Part shown: in pieces, positions 26,904 through 36,839 of the stretch
Numbering within the stretch: position 1 is the stretch's first letter
Layout: every line of letters starts with the position of its first letter
Source: Anaeromyxobacter soli
Lineage (GTDB): Bacteria; Myxococcota; Myxococcia; Myxococcales; Anaeromyxobacteraceae
Assembly: GCF_022808855.1 (NCBI RefSeq)
Contig: NZ_JAKZLF010000007.1
Coordinates: 1-64,000, forward strand
Length of the DNA stretch: 64,000 bases
Reading direction: 5' to 3'
The notes under the pieces: model-generated
Databases searched by the model: none
What the model was told of the DNA's origin: nothing
What the model saw: the letters and a program-made list of their open reading frames with translations, nothing else
Translations under genes and position numbers: made by a program

Positions 26904-27797
26904 ATGACCCGGATGTCCGATCGTCTCTGCCGCGGCCTCTTCCCCGAGCACGGCCTACGCGCGGTGTTCGTCCGCGTGGGCGACACCGCCCGGATGGCCC
27001 GCATGCTCCACGGCCTCTACCCGACGAGCGCCCACCTGTTCGCGCAGGCGCTCACCGGCGGGGCCCTGCTCGGCGCGCTGCAGAAGGAGAAGGGGCGCGT
27101 GAACCTGCAGCTCGAGTGCGACGGTCCGCTCTCGGGCCTGTTCGTGGACGCCGATCACGACGGGAACGTGCGCGGCTACGTCCGGCGACCCGCCGTGAAC
27201 TTCCCGGGCGATCCGGCGCGCGGCGCGCGCGCGGCGCTCGGGGGCTCGGGCTTCCTCTCGGTCCTGCGGCAGCTCGGCGACGGCCAGCACTACCGCAGCG
27301 CCGTCGAGCTGGTCACCTTCGACCTGCCGGAGGACCTGCGCCGCTGGTTCGCGGCGAGCGAGCAGGTTGAGACCGCCCTCGACGTCGCCGTCGTACCGCG
27401 CGAGGGCGAGCCGCTCGGCGAGGTCGCCGGGGTGCTCCTGCAGCGCCTGCCGGACGGCGACGACGCGGCGATCGAGGCGGCGCGCGCCCGACTCCTCGGA
27501 GGCGCGCTCCCGGCGGCCCTCTCCCGCGGCGCCCCAGCCCAGGACATCCTCAGGGAGGTGGGCGGCCAGGGTTTCGAGCTGCTCGCCGACGGCGAGGTGG
27601 CGTACCGGTGCGGCTGCAGCGACGCCCGGGCGCGCTCGGCGGTCTCCGCGCTCGGTCGCGAGGGCGTCCTCGAGGTGCTCGCCACCGAGAAGCAGGCCGT
27701 GATCACCTGCGAGTTCTGCCGCTCGCGGTACGTCGTGGACGAGGCGGCGCTCCGTGACATCGCGCGCCGGCTGGGGGAGCGCGAGGCGAGCGGGTGA
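26904..27797 (+). CDS. hslO: Redox-regulated chaperone Hsp33
   Basis: A 297-residue Hsp33 holdase, activated by oxidative stress. The N-terminal domain has typical GGALLGALQKEKGRVNLQLECDGPLSGL sequence. The C-terminal zinc switch is complete: CGCS (CxC) near 234 and CEFC (CxxC) about 33 residues later. When oxidised, the cysteines release zinc and the protein binds unfolding clients in the cytoplasm. The start may be the ATG at 26904 or one three codons later. The stop overlaps the next gene's GTG by 4 nt. Confidence 0.95.
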   Translation: MTRMSDRLCRGLFPEHGLRAVFVRVGDTARMARMLHGLYPTSAHLFAQALTGGALLGALQKEKGRVNLQLECDGPLSGLFVDADHDGNVRGYVRRPAVNFPGDPARGARAALGGSGFLSVLRQLGDGQHYRSAVELVTFDLPEDLRRWFAASEQVETALDVAVVPREGEPLGEVAGVLLQRLPDGDDAAIEAARARLLGGALPAALSRGAPAQDILREVGGQGFELLADGEVAYRCGCSDARARSAVSALGREGVLEVLATEKQAVITCEFCRSRYVVDEAALRDIARRLGEREASG

Positions 27798-28558
27798 GCA
27801 CGGCTGTGGTAGATTCTGCTCCCCTGCCGGGCCGGACGAACGGCCCCCTCTCCCGGAGGACCGCCATCCCGACCTCGAAGAAGAGGAAGACCGCCGCCCC
27901 CGCGAAGCGCCGCTCCGCGAAGCCCGCCCGCGCCGCCGGAAAGCCCCGCCGCGGCGCGGTGGCGCGCAAGGCGAAGCGCAGCGCCCCGATCGTCGACCAC
28001 CCGCTCGGCATGGGGGTCGCCGACGGCTTCGCCATGGACCGCCTCGCCGCGCCGGCGCGCATGAAGCGCGCGCCCAAGAAGGCGGTGCGCGAGATCGGCT
28101 GGGCCGCCTTCGGCGAGGTCGCGCGGAGCCTCGCGCAGCGGATCGCCGCGCGGTACGAGCCGGACGTGGTCGTCGGCGTCGCCAAGGGCGGCGTGTTCGT
28201 GGGCGGAGCGCTCGCCGCCGCGCTGGGCGTGGACTTCTACCCGGTGCGCATCGAGAAGCGCCGGCGCGACGCCGCGCCGCTGCCGGAGCCCGTGGTCGAG
28301 CTGCCCGATCTCTCGCGCAAGAAGGTCCTCGTCGTGGACGACGTCGCGGCGAGCGGCGCCACGCTCGCGAAGGCGCGCGCGGTGACCCGCAAGGCGGGCG
28401 CGCGCGAGGTGCGCACCGCCGTGCTCGTCGTCCGGCCCGACGGGGCGCGGCCCGACTTCTCCTTCCTCGAGACGGACGAGCTCGTCCTGTTCGGCTGGGA
28501 CTACCAGCTCGACGGCGGCGAGGCGGGCGGCGTCGATCCGGGCGAGGTCGGGGTTTGA
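27794..28558 (+). CDS. Phosphoribosyltransferase with long basic N-terminal tail
   Basis: A 254-residue type I phosphoribosyltransferase. The PRPP loop VLVVDDVAASGATL is at about 177-190, and VVVGVAKGGVFVGGALAAALGV is the other core motif; the ending resembles hypoxanthine/xanthine-type enzymes (LFGWDY). What is odd is the first 65 or so residues: an Ala/Lys/Pro/Arg tail (TSKKRKTAAPAKRRSAKPAR and on) like histone H1 or nucleoid proteins. The GTG at 27794 overlaps hslO, indicating coupling. Activity on purines is inferred; the tail could bind nucleic acid or polyphosphate. Confidence 0.85.
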   Translation: MSTAVVDSAPLPGRTNGPLSRRTAIPTSKKRKTAAPAKRRSAKPARAAGKPRRGAVARKAKRSAPIVDHPLGMGVADGFAMDRLAAPARMKRAPKKAVREIGWAAFGEVARSLAQRIAARYEPDVVVGVAKGGVFVGGALAAALGVDFYPVRIEKRRRDAAPLPEPVVELPDLSRKKVLVVDDVAASGATLAKARAVTRKAGAREVRTAVLVVRPDGARPDFSFLETDELVLFGWDYQLDGGEAGGVDPGEVGV

Positions 28559-28666
28559 CGGCGCCCCCCGCGCGCACGGAGCCTGCCGCGACGCACGCTG
28601 CCTGCCTGCGCCGGGCGCCATGAGGCGGAGGTTCGGGGGGGCCTGCGGGCCGTCCCGGGGGAGCAC

Positions 28667-30616
28667 ATGAAGCGCGTCGTCGTCGGCACCGCCGGACACA
28701 TCGATCACGGCAAGAGCTCGCTCGTGCGCGCACTCACCGGGATCGATCCGGACCGGCTGCGCGAGGAGAAGCGGCGCGGCATCACCATCGAGCTCGGGTT
28801 CGCGCACCTCGCGCTGCCCGACGGCACCGTGGCCGGCGTCGTGGACGTCCCCGGCCACGAGCGGTTCGTCCGGGCGATGGCGGCCGGCGCGGGCGGGATC
28901 GACCTCGTCGTGCTGGTCGTCGCCGCGGACGAGGGCGTCATGCCCCAGACCCGCGAGCACCTCGACATCTGCCGCCTCCTGGGCGTGCCGCGCGGGCTCG
29001 TGGCGGTGACGAAGTCGGATCTCCTGCCCGGGCTGGGCGCCGACTGGTTGCCGCTCCTCGAGCAGGACATCCGCGAGGCGACGAAGGGGACGTTCCTGGA
29101 GGGCGCCGCGGTGCTGCCGGTGTCCTCCGCCACGGGCGAGGGGCTGGACGAGCTCCGCGCCGAGATCGCCCGGCTCGCGGGCGAGGTGACGGAGCGGCCG
29201 GCGGACGGGCCGGTGTTCCTGCCCATCGACCGCGCCTTCTCCATGAAGGGGTTCGGGACGGTGGTCACCGGGACGCTGCTCTCGGGGCAGATCGCCGAGG
29301 GTGACGAGGCGGCGCTCCTGCCGTCGCCGCCGGGGGCGCCGCCCCTCCGCGTCCGGAGCGTGCAGGTGCACGGCAAGGCCGCCCCGCGCGCGCTCGCCGG
29401 CCAGCGCACGGCGGTGAACCTCCCCGGCATCGAGCCCACCGCGGTCGCGCGGGGCCAGGCGCTCGTGCACGCCGGCGTCGTGCCGCCGTCCTCGATCCTC
29501 GACGCCGAGGTGACGCTCCTCGCCGCCGCGCCGCGCCCGCTCAAGCACCGCGCGAAGCTCCTCCTCCACGTGGGCACCGCGCAGGTGCCGGCCGCCGTCG
29601 CGCTCCTCGATCGCGCCGAGCTCCGCCCCGGCGAGACCGCCTTCGCGCAGCTCCGCCTCGGGGCGCCGGTCGCGGCGCTCCCGGGCCAGCGCTTCATCCT
29701 GCGCGGCTTCGCGGTGCTCGAGGGGCGCGGCAAGACCGTCGGCGGCGGGCGCGTCCTCGCCGTGGCCGCCCCGCGGCGCCGCCGCGGGCGTCCCGAGGCG
29801 ACGCGGCAGCTCGAGGTGCTCGCCCGCGGCGACCCCGACGCGCGCGTCGCGGCCGTGCTCGAGCTGGCCGGGCCGGCGGGGCTCGACCTGCCCGGCCTCG
29901 TGGGGCGGACCGCGCTCGCGCCCAGGGCGGCGCAGGGCGCGCTCGACCGCCTCGGCGCGAAGGGCGGCGCCGTGCTGTTCGATCGCGAGCGCCGCGCCTA
30001 CGTGGGGGGCCCGGTCGCCCAGGAGCTCGCGCGGCGCCTCCTCGCCGCGGTCGACGCGTTCCACGCCGCGCACCCGCTCGCGGCGGGCATCGGCCGCGAG
30101 GAGCTGCGGGGGAGCCTGCCCCCCATCACCGATCCCCGCCTGTTCCAGCGGCTCCTCGCCCAGCTCGCGGAGAGGGGCGAGCTCGTCGTCCAGGGCGACC
30201 AGGTGCGCCGGAAGGGCCACGCCGCCGCCTCCGGCGCCGACGCGGGGGCGCTGAAGGAGAAGGTCGCGCAGGCGCTCGCCCAGGGTGGGCTCACGCCGGC
30301 CTGGCTCGCGGAGCTGCCGCTGCTCGTGGGAGGCGCGCCGGCCGACGTGCAGGCGGTGCTGAAGCTCCTCCTCGCCGAGGGGCGCGTCGTCCGCGCGAGC
30401 GCGGAGCTCTGGTTCGACGCGGGCGCGGTCGGGGCGCTCCGGGAGCGGCTCGTCGCCTTCCTGCGCGAGCGGCGCGAGATCTCGACCCAGGAGTTCAAGG
30501 ACCTCGTCGGCGCCACCCGCAAGCACGTCATCCCGCTCGCCGAGTACTTCGATCGCGAGAAGGTCACCCTGCGCGTCGGCGAGAAGCGCGTGCTGCGCGG
30601 GGAGGGGCGCGCATGA
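28667..30616 (+). CDS. selB: Selenocysteine-specific elongation factor SelB
   Basis: A 649-residue translation GTPase that carries Sec-tRNA to UGA codons marked by a SECIS hairpin. The G motifs are intact: [29 protein letters not shown] and VTKSD. The SelB-specific long C-terminus (about 380-649) consists of winged-helix repeats; the last ([28 protein letters not shown]) is the typical SECIS-binding fourth unit. It is close to the usual length. Its stop overlaps the ATG of the sensor kinase (ATGA), so selB and the two-component genes are one operon. selA lies 12 kb away at 42534. Confidence 0.96.
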   Translation: MKRVVVGTAGHIDHGKSSLVRALTGIDPDRLREEKRRGITIELGFAHLALPDGTVAGVVDVPGHERFVRAMAAGAGGIDLVVLVVAADEGVMPQTREHLDICRLLGVPRGLVAVTKSDLLPGLGADWLPLLEQDIREATKGTFLEGAAVLPVSSATGEGLDELRAEIARLAGEVTERPADGPVFLPIDRAFSMKGFGTVVTGTLLSGQIAEGDEAALLPSPPGAPPLRVRSVQVHGKAAPRALAGQRTAVNLPGIEPTAVARGQALVHAGVVPPSSILDAEVTLLAAAPRPLKHRAKLLLHVGTAQVPAAVALLDRAELRPGETAFAQLRLGAPVAALPGQRFILRGFAVLEGRGKTVGGGRVLAVAAPRRRRGRPEATRQLEVLARGDPDARVAAVLELAGPAGLDLPGLVGRTALAPRAAQGALDRLGAKGGAVLFDRERRAYVGGPVAQELARRLLAAVDAFHAAHPLAAGIGREELRGSLPPITDPRLFQRLLAQLAERGELVVQGDQVRRKGHAAASGADAGALKEKVAQALAQGGLTPAWLAELPLLVGGAPADVQAVLKLLLAEGRVVRASAELWFDAGAVGALRERLVAFLRERREISTQEFKDLVGATRKHVIPLAEYFDREKVTLRVGEKRVLRGEGRA

Positions 30617-33600
30617 GCGAGGCGCCGCTCGAGGCCGTCGGCACGGTCGTCATCCGCGGGGGGCGGATCCTGTACGCGAGCCCGCTCGTGGCGGCGCTCG
30701 TGGAGAGCACGAGCGCCGCGCTCGTCGGCGCGAAGGCGTTCGAGCTCCTCGCCCCGGAGGACCGGTCGCGCACGGCGGACCGGTACGCGCGGCTGCTCCG
30801 CGGCGAGCCGACGCCGGCCGAGTACGAGGTCGCCCTCGCGCTGCCCGGCGGCGGGCGCCGGGCGGTGGAGCTCAGGATGGACGTCGACGGCCGGGACGTG
30901 CTGGTGCGCGTCCGGGACGTCTCCGCGCGCGCCGACCGCCGCCCCCGCCTCGAGGCGCTCGCGGCGCTCGGCGCGGCCATCCAGCGCGAGCGGAACGAGG
31001 CGGGGGTGTTCGAGCGCGTCCGCGACGGGCTGCGCGCCATCGGGCTCACCTCGCTCCTCATGCGCCCCGAGTCGGACGGCGTCCGCCTGGAGTGGGCCGC
31101 GCCGGCGCCCGCGATCGAGGCCGAGTTCGTGGAGAAGGCGGGGCCCCTCGTCGGCCGCGTTGGCGCGTGGGGATCGTTCTCCCGCGCCGTGTGGGCGGAC
31201 GGGGTGGCGTTCTCCGACGACTGGGGGTCGGAGGTCGCGGCGTTCGTGGGTGACCCGCGGGCCGAGGTCGCCCACGCGAGCGCGGTCGCGCTCCGCCTCA
31301 CCCGCGCCATCGCGGTCCGCCTCGACGAGCGGACCGCCATCCGGAACTACCTCGTCATCGTCGGCGACTGGCTCGACCGCGGCGACGTCGCGGCGGTGCG
31401 GCTCTTCGGGGCGCAGGTGGCCGCCGCGCTCGACGCGGCGCGCATCATCGCCGACCTCTCGCGCCGCAACGCCGAGCTCGCGGCGCTGAACCGGCTGGGC
31501 GCCATCGCCGGCGACGCGGCGGATCTGCCGAGCTTCTTCGCGCGCTCCGCCGAGCTGGTGCGGGCCGCCACGGGCTGCGACGCGCTCGGCGTCTACGTGC
31601 TCGAGGACCGCGAGGGCGAGCTCGCCTGCCGCTTCCACGACGGGGTCGAGAACGCGCCGGCGGACACCGCCCGCCTCCCGCTCACCTCGCCGCTCGGGGA
31701 CGTCGTGCGCGACCGCACCGCGCGGGTGGTGGAGGCCCGCGCCGACGATCCGGGCGGCGCGCTGGTGGCGCGCCTCGGCTTCGCGGCCAGCGCCTGGGTT
31801 CCGCTCGTGGCGCGCTCGCGCGTGGTCGGCGTCATGACCGCCGGGTACCGCTCCGGCCCGGAGCGGGCGCACTCGCGGCTCGACGTGCTCGCCGCGGCGG
31901 CCGCCCACTTCGCCGGCGCGATCGAGTCCCACGGCCTGCTCGGTGACCTGCGCCGGCGCGTCGGCGAGCTCACCCTCCTCAACGACCTCGCGCTCGCCTC
32001 GGCGCAGCTCGACCCGGTGCTGCTGCTCGACGCCGCGCTCCGCCGCGTGTGCGGCACGCTCGACGCGGGCGGGGCCGCGTTCCTGCGCGACGGCGACCGG
32101 CTCCTGCTCGTCTCCGGCGTGGGCCTCGCGCCCGAGGCGGCGCGCGCGGTCGCCCAGCTCCAGGTCGGCGAGGGCGCCCCCGGCCTCGCGGTGGCGCGCC
32201 TCGGCCCCGTGGACGGGCGCGACCCGGCCAGCGGCGGCGACGCCTGGGAGGCGTTCCGCGCCGCGCGCGGCGACGGGCCGCTCGTGGCCGTGCCGCTGCT
32301 CGCGAAGGCCCACGCGCTCGGGGCGCTCCTCGTGACCCGACCCGTCAACGGGCGCGAGCTCGAGCCGGGCGACGTCGGCCTCCTCTCCGCCATCGGCGTG
32401 CAGCTGGGCGTCGCCGTCGAGAACGCGCGCCTCTTCGCGGACGTGCGGCGCCGCCTCTCCGACCTCGAGGCCGTCCACGCGCTCGCGCTGCGGATCTTCG
32501 GGAACGCGCCGGGGGACGTGCGGGCGCTGCTCGAGGACGGCTGCCGCGAGGTCGCCCGCGCCCTCTCCGCCCGCGGCGCGGCGGTGCTGCTCGTGGACGA
32601 CGGAGGGCGCGCCCTGCGGGGCGTGGCCGCGTTCGGGGCGCCGCTGGATCCGGCGAAGATGCGGATCTCGCTCGAGGAGGACGGGATCGCCGCGGAGGCG
32701 TTCCGGCGCCGCGCGCCGGCGTGGAGCGCCGACGTGAAGGGCGATCCGCGCACGAGCATCCACGCCGCGCCCGGCATGCCGTCCCTCGCGATGCTCGCCG
32801 TCCCGCTGACCTCCCGTGAAGCGACCCGCGGGGTGCTCTTCATCGCCGACGACGCCGGCCGCAGCTTCGGCGATCCGGAGCTCGCGCTCGCGAACGCGCT
32901 CGCCGGCGAGCTCGCCGTCGGGCTCGAGAACGCCGAGCTCTACGCCGAGGCGCGCGCGCGCGTCGAGGAGCTCTCGCTCCTCAACGAGATGGGCAGGACC
33001 GTGGCGGCCTCGCTCGATCTCGACCAGGTGCTGCGGGACGGCGTGGAGGCGGGCCGCCGCCTGCTCGACGCGAGCCGCGGTGCGGTGGTGCTCTACGATC
33101 CGGTCGCGAGCGAGCTGCACCTCGCGGCGGGGACGGGGCTCGAGGAGGAGGATCCCGCCCTCTTGCCCCAGGCGCTGCGCGACGGGGGCGTCTCCTTCCG
33201 CGTGATCCGCGAGCGGCGGGCCATCGTGGTGGACGACGCCCGAAACCACCTCGAGGTGAACGCCGAGCTCCGGGACCGGCTCTCGCCGCGCGCCATGCTC
33301 TTCGCGCCGCTGCTCCTGCGCGGCGAGCCGCTCGGCGTGCTCGTCATCGAGGAGTCCCGCCGCCCCCGGCGCTTCACGGAGGCGGACGTCCAGCGGGTCA
33401 CCGCGGTGGCGAACCAGCTCGCGGTGGCGATCGAGAACGCCCGCCTGTACCAGGCCGCGCGCGACCGCCTCGCCGAGCTCTCCGCGGTCATCGACGTCGC
33501 CCGGGTGGTCTCGTCCTCGCTCGAGCTCGAGGAGGTGCTCGGCGCCGGCGCGGAGCAGCTCATGCGCACCCTCGAGGTCCCGGCGTGCACGATCCTCCTC

Positions 33601-35157
33601 GGCGACGTGCGCGGGCAGGCGCTGCGACGCGCGGCGTTCCGGGGCGCGCCGGTCGGCGCGGACCGCCTCTCGCTCGAGGAGCCCTCCATGGCGCGGGCCG
33701 CCCTCGAGGCGCACGCGCCGCTCGCCGGGCGCGCCGACACGGGCGCGGCGGTGCTCGCCGTCCCGCTGCACGTCCGCGACCAGCCGGTCGGCGTCGCGCT
33801 CGTCGAGGGCGCGGACGCGGAGCGCACCTTCACCCCCGGCGAGCTCTCCCGCGCCATGGCCATCGCGAGCCAGCTCGCCGTCGCCGTGGACAACGCGCGG
33901 CTCTACTCCGAGACCCGCCGCCGCGCCGAGGAGCTCGCGCTGCTCCACGACGTCGGCCGCTCCCTCGCCACCCTCGACATCGAGCAGGTGCTCGGCGAGG
34001 GCGTGAAGAACCTCGCGCGCATCGTCGACTGCACCGCCGCGTTCCTCGCGCTCGGGCCCGGCGACGGGGGCAGCCCCGAGATCCGGGCCGTGGCGGGGCC
34101 GCTGCGGGGCCTGCTCGGGCGCCGGCTCCCGCCGGGCTCGACGCCCATCGAGAGCCCCGTCCTCGAGCGGGGCGAGGCCGTCGCGATCGAGGACGTGGAG
34201 CAGGATCCTCGCGTCTCCCCCGAGGCCCGGGCGCTGACCGGGGCCCGCGCCCTGCTCGTGCTCCCGCTCCTCGTCCGCGAGCGCACCATCGGCGCGGCCG
34301 TCATCATCGAGACCCGCGCGCCGCGCCGCTTCACGTCCGCGGAGATCCAGCGCGCCGCCGCCATCTCGAACCAGCTCGCCGTCGCCGCGGAGAACGCCCG
34401 CCTCTACGAGGACCTCCGCAAGAGCTACGCGGAGCTCGCCCGGGCGCAGCGGCAGCTCATCCAGCAGGAGCGGCTCGCCGCGCTCGGCGAGCTCTCCGCG
34501 GTCGTCGCCCACGAGGTGCGCAACCCCCTCGGCGTGATCTTCAACTCGCTCGGCTCGCTGCGCCGGCTCATCCGCCCCGCCGGCGACGCGAAGCTGCTCC
34601 TCGACATCGTGGGCGAGGAGGCGGACCGCCTGAACCGGATCGTCGGCGACCTGCTCGACTTCGCGCGCCCCTCCGAGCCGCAGCTCCGCCCCGAGCGGCT
34701 CGAGCGCGTCGTCGACGAGGCGATCCAGACCGCGCTCGCCCAGAACCCGCAGGGCGTGGAGGTCCACCGGGAGGTGGACCCCGACCTGCCGGCCGTCCCG
34801 ATGGACGCGCGCCTCGTGCGCCAGGCGGTCATCAACATCGCCGTGAACGCGCTCCAGGCGATGCCCCGCGGCGGCCGGCTCACCGTCCGGCTGCGGCGCG
34901 AGGACGGCGCCGCCGCCCTCGACCTCGAGGACACCGGCCCCGGCATCCCCGAGGAGGTCCGGCACCGGATCTTCGAGCCCTTCTTCACGACCAAGGCGAG
35001 CGGGACCGGGCTCGGGCTCGCGGTGGTGAAGCGGATCGTCGACGGCCACGGCGGCGAGCTCACCGTGCAGAGCCGCCCGGGCGGCACCGGCACGGCGTTC
35101 CGCCTCCGGCTGCCCTTGCGCCCGTCCCCCACCGAGAAGGAAGCCGCCCATGGTTGA
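30613..35157 (+). CDS. Soluble hybrid-length sensor histidine kinase with PAS-like head and about seven GAF domains
   Basis: A 1514-residue cytoplasmic histidine kinase without membrane segments. A PAS-like region (about 8-105) is followed by some seven GAF units, each ending in a variant of QLAVAxENARLY then a linker helix ending in ELxxLN (e.g. near 290, 440, 600, 770, 935, 1090, 1255). The kinase core follows: H-box VVAHEVRNPLG (about 1298), N-box NIAVNALQAM, DTGPGIPEEV and GTGLGLAVVKRIVDGHGG. It lacks a receiver domain. GAF domains bind small ligands or redox cofactors; which ones is not visible. It is coupled to selB upstream and overlaps the NtrC-type gene by 8 nt, so the two are cognate partners. 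Confidence 0.92.
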   Translation: MSEAPLEAVGTVVIRGGRILYASPLVAALVESTSAALVGAKAFELLAPEDRSRTADRYARLLRGEPTPAEYEVALALPGGGRRAVELRMDVDGRDVLVRVRDVSARADRRPRLEALAALGAAIQRERNEAGVFERVRDGLRAIGLTSLLMRPESDGVRLEWAAPAPAIEAEFVEKAGPLVGRVGAWGSFSRAVWADGVAFSDDWGSEVAAFVGDPRAEVAHASAVALRLTRAIAVRLDERTAIRNYLVIVGDWLDRGDVAAVRLFGAQVAAALDAARIIADLSRRNAELAALNRLGAIAGDAADLPSFFARSAELVRAATGCDALGVYVLEDREGELACRFHDGVENAPADTARLPLTSPLGDVVRDRTARVVEARADDPGGALVARLGFAASAWVPLVARSRVVGVMTAGYRSGPERAHSRLDVLAAAAAHFAGAIESHGLLGDLRRRVGELTLLNDLALASAQLDPVLLLDAALRRVCGTLDAGGAAFLRDGDRLLLVSGVGLAPEAARAVAQLQVGEGAPGLAVARLGPVDGRDPASGGDAWEAFRAARGDGPLVAVPLLAKAHALGALLVTRPVNGRELEPGDVGLLSAIGVQLGVAVENARLFADVRRRLSDLEAVHALALRIFGNAPGDVRALLEDGCREVARALSARGAAVLLVDDGGRALRGVAAFGAPLDPAKMRISLEEDGIAAEAFRRRAPAWSADVKGDPRTSIHAAPGMPSLAMLAVPLTSREATRGVLFIADDAGRSFGDPELALANALAGELAVGLENAELYAEARARVEELSLLNEMGRTVAASLDLDQVLRDGVEAGRRLLDASRGAVVLYDPVASELHLAAGTGLEEEDPALLPQALRDGGVSFRVIRERRAIVVDDARNHLEVNAELRDRLSPRAMLFAPLLLRGEPLGVLVIEESRRPRRFTEADVQRVTAVANQLAVAIENARLYQAARDRLAELSAVIDVARVVSSSLELEEVLGAGAEQLMRTLEVPACTILLGDVRGQALRRAAFRGAPVGADRLSLEEPSMARAALEAHAPLAGRADTGAAVLAVPLHVRDQPVGVALVEGADAERTFTPGELSRAMAIASQLAVAVDNARLYSETRRRAEELALLHDVGRSLATLDIEQVLGEGVKNLARIVDCTAAFLALGPGDGGSPEIRAVAGPLRGLLGRRLPPGSTPIESPVLERGEAVAIEDVEQDPRVSPEARALTGARALLVLPLLVRERTIGAAVIIETRAPRRFTSAEIQRAAAISNQLAVAAENARLYEDLRKSYAELARAQRQLIQQERLAALGELSAVVAHEVRNPLGVIFNSLGSLRRLIRPAGDAKLLLDIVGEEADRLNRIVGDLLDFARPSEPQLRPERLERVVDEAIQTALAQNPQGVEVHREVDPDLPAVPMDARLVRQAVINIAVNALQAMPRGGRLTVRLRREDGAAALDLEDTGPGIPEEVRHRIFEPFFTTKASGTGLGLAVVKRIVDGHGGELTVQSRPGGTGTAFRLRLPLRPSPTEKEAAHG

Positions 35158-36601
35158 GCTCCCCCCCGGCGTCGCCGGCTCCGAGGACGGCGGGGACCTC
35201 GCGCGCCGCGCGGCCGCGAGCGTTCCCCCCCGGGGCAAGGTCCTCGTCGTCGACGACCAGAAGAACATGCGCGCCACGACCGCCATCGTGCTGCGCCAGG
35301 CCGGACACGTGGTGGAGGAGGCGGAGGACGGCGCGGCGGCGGTGCAGCGCCTCCAGCAGGAGACCTTCGACGTCGTCCTCACCGACCTGCGGATGCCGAG
35401 CGTCGACGGGATGGAGGTCCTGCGCGCGGCGCAGCGGCTCGCGCCCGAGACCCAGGTCATCGTGATGACCGCCTACGGCACGATCGAGTCGGCGGTCGAC
35501 GCGATCCGGGAGGGCGCCTACGACTTCCTCGCGAAGCCGTTCAAGGAGGACGAGCTCCTCCTGCGCGTCTCGAAGGCGCTCGAGAAGCGCCGCCTGCTCG
35601 GCGAGGTGAGCCTCTTCGCGGGGGAGTTCCGCAAGCGCTACGGCCTCGAGCACGTCATCGGCCGCTCCGCCGCCATGCGCGAGGTGCTCGACCGCGTGGT
35701 GCGCGTGGCGCCCACCGACGCCACGGTCCTCGTCACCGGCGAGTCGGGCACCGGCAAGGAGCTCGTCGCCCGCGCGATCCATGTCGCGAGCCGCCGCGGC
35801 GACAAGCCGTTCGTGCCGGTGAACTGCGCCGCCATCACCGAGACGCTCCTCGAGTCGGAGCTCTTCGGCCATGCGAAGGGCGCCTTCACCGGGGCGATCC
35901 GCGCCCGGCGCGGCCTGTTCGAGGAGGCGAACGGCGGGACGCTCTTCATCGACGAGGTCGGCGAGACCGCGCCGGGCTTCCAGGCGAAGCTCCTGCGCGC
36001 CCTGCAGGAGGGCGAGATCCGCCGGGTGGGCGAGTCCGCGCCGGTCCAGGTCGACGTGCGCATCATCGCGGCGACGAACCAGGATCTGCGCCGCGCCATC
36101 TCCGAGCGCCGGTTCCGCGAGGACCTCTACTACCGGCTGGCGGTGGTGCCGGTCCGGATCCCCCCGCTGCGGGAGCGGCGCGAGGACATCCCCCTCCTCG
36201 CCGCCCACTTCGTGCAGCGCTACAACCGCCGCACCGCCGAGGGGAAGATCCTCACCCCCGAAGCGCTCGCCCGGCTCGTCGAGCACGAGTGGCCCGGCAA
36301 CGTGCGAGAGCTCGAGAACGCGATCGAGCAGGCCGCGGCGCTCTCTCCCAGCCGGGAGATCCGCGCGGGCGACGTACACATCGAGGCCGTGCGCGACGTC
36401 GGTCCGGGGCGCGACGAGGACCGCCGCACGCTCGCCGAGGCGGTGGAGGACGCGGAGCGGCGCACCATCGAGGCGGCGCTCGCGCGCTGCGAGGGCGATC
36501 TCGGCCGCGTGGCGCGCGAGCTCGGGGTCTCGCCGACGACGCTGTGGCGGAGGATGAAGCGGCTCGCCATCGATGCCCGCGGCGCCGTTCCCCCGGCCTA
36601 G
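35150..36601 (+). CDS. NtrC-family sigma-54-dependent response regulator
   Basis: A 483-residue activator. The receiver domain (about 25-140) has phospho-Asp in VVLTDLRMPS and Lys in FLAKPFKED. The AAA+ domain (about 165-390) has Walker A GESGTGKE, the sigma-54 contact loop GAFTGA, and Walker B GGTLFIDEVGE. The C-terminal Fis-type HTH (DLGRVARELGVSPTTLWRRMKRL) binds upstream sites. When phosphorylated, such proteins form rings that remodel sigma-54 RNA polymerase. It overlaps its kinase gene. A near-perfect sigma-54 promoter is found only 213 bp beyond its stop, with two dyads upstream, so it likely controls the small RNA there. Confidence 0.95.
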   Translation: MVELPPGVAGSEDGGDLARRAAASVPPRGKVLVVDDQKNMRATTAIVLRQAGHVVEEAEDGAAAVQRLQQETFDVVLTDLRMPSVDGMEVLRAAQRLAPETQVIVMTAYGTIESAVDAIREGAYDFLAKPFKEDELLLRVSKALEKRRLLGEVSLFAGEFRKRYGLEHVIGRSAAMREVLDRVVRVAPTDATVLVTGESGTGKELVARAIHVASRRGDKPFVPVNCAAITETLLESELFGHAKGAFTGAIRARRGLFEEANGGTLFIDEVGETAPGFQAKLLRALQEGEIRRVGESAPVQVDVRIIAATNQDLRRAISERRFREDLYYRLAVVPVRIPPLRERREDIPLLAAHFVQRYNRRTAEGKILTPEALARLVEHEWPGNVRELENAIEQAAALSPSREIRAGDVHIEAVRDVGPGRDEDRRTLAEAVEDAERRTIEAALARCEGDLGRVARELGVSPTTLWRRMKRLAIDARGAVPPA

Positions 36602-36666
36602 CCCGCGGCGACGGCGAGCCGGCGACGCGCGGCCAGGCGCCGCCGAGCGAGTGCGGGACACGCGTT

Positions 36667-36702
36667 TTTCAGCTCTGAAACGGCCGCCTTTCACGTGTGC
36701 AA
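36667..36702. promoter_or_regulatory. Two phased dyads, candidate binding sites of the NtrC-type activator
   Basis: TTTCAGCTCTGAAA (36667-36680) is a perfect TTTCA-N4-TGAAA dyad. TTTCACGTGTGCAA (36689-36702) is the same dyad with one mismatch. Their centres are 22 bp apart, two helical turns. They lie about 145 and 167 bp before the predicted start site, where enhancer-binding proteins act. A third, near-palindromic sequence CGGTGGAACGTTCGACCG lies at 36741-36758. Confidence 0.55.
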
Positions 36703-36813
36703 CGCGGAGGCCCGCTGGGTCACTGCGGGGGTCCCCTCGCCGGTGGAACGTTCGACCGCCATCCTCCTGGATTTCCTCGGTTGTCCGGCAAGAAGGACGC
36801 GCAAGGCCCCGGA

Positions 36814-36829
36814 TGGCACCGATGTTGCT
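36814..36829 (+). promoter_or_regulatory. Sigma-54 (-24/-12) promoter
   Basis: TGGCAC (36814-36819), 5 nt, then TTGCT (36825-36829). The invariant GG (36815-36816) and GC (36827-36828) are separated by exactly 10 nt as sigma-54 requires. This predicts transcription from about 36840, just before the hairpin at 36845. Confidence 0.75.
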
Positions 36830-36839
36830 CTTAGCGAAC

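Noticed and set aside
28559-28666. Possible tRNA-Sec (selC) next to selB
   Set aside because: I found no cloverleaf with a UCA anticodon, long extra arm and GGTTCGA T-loop here, nor in the gaps near selA or the kinase locus. It is probably outside the window.
29998-35460. Very long open frames on the strand opposite selB and the kinase (and many similar ones across the window)
   Set aside because: They arise from codon bias in GC-rich DNA. Their translations are low-complexity Arg/Ala/Gly/Glu without family motifs, and each overlaps a well-recognised gene.
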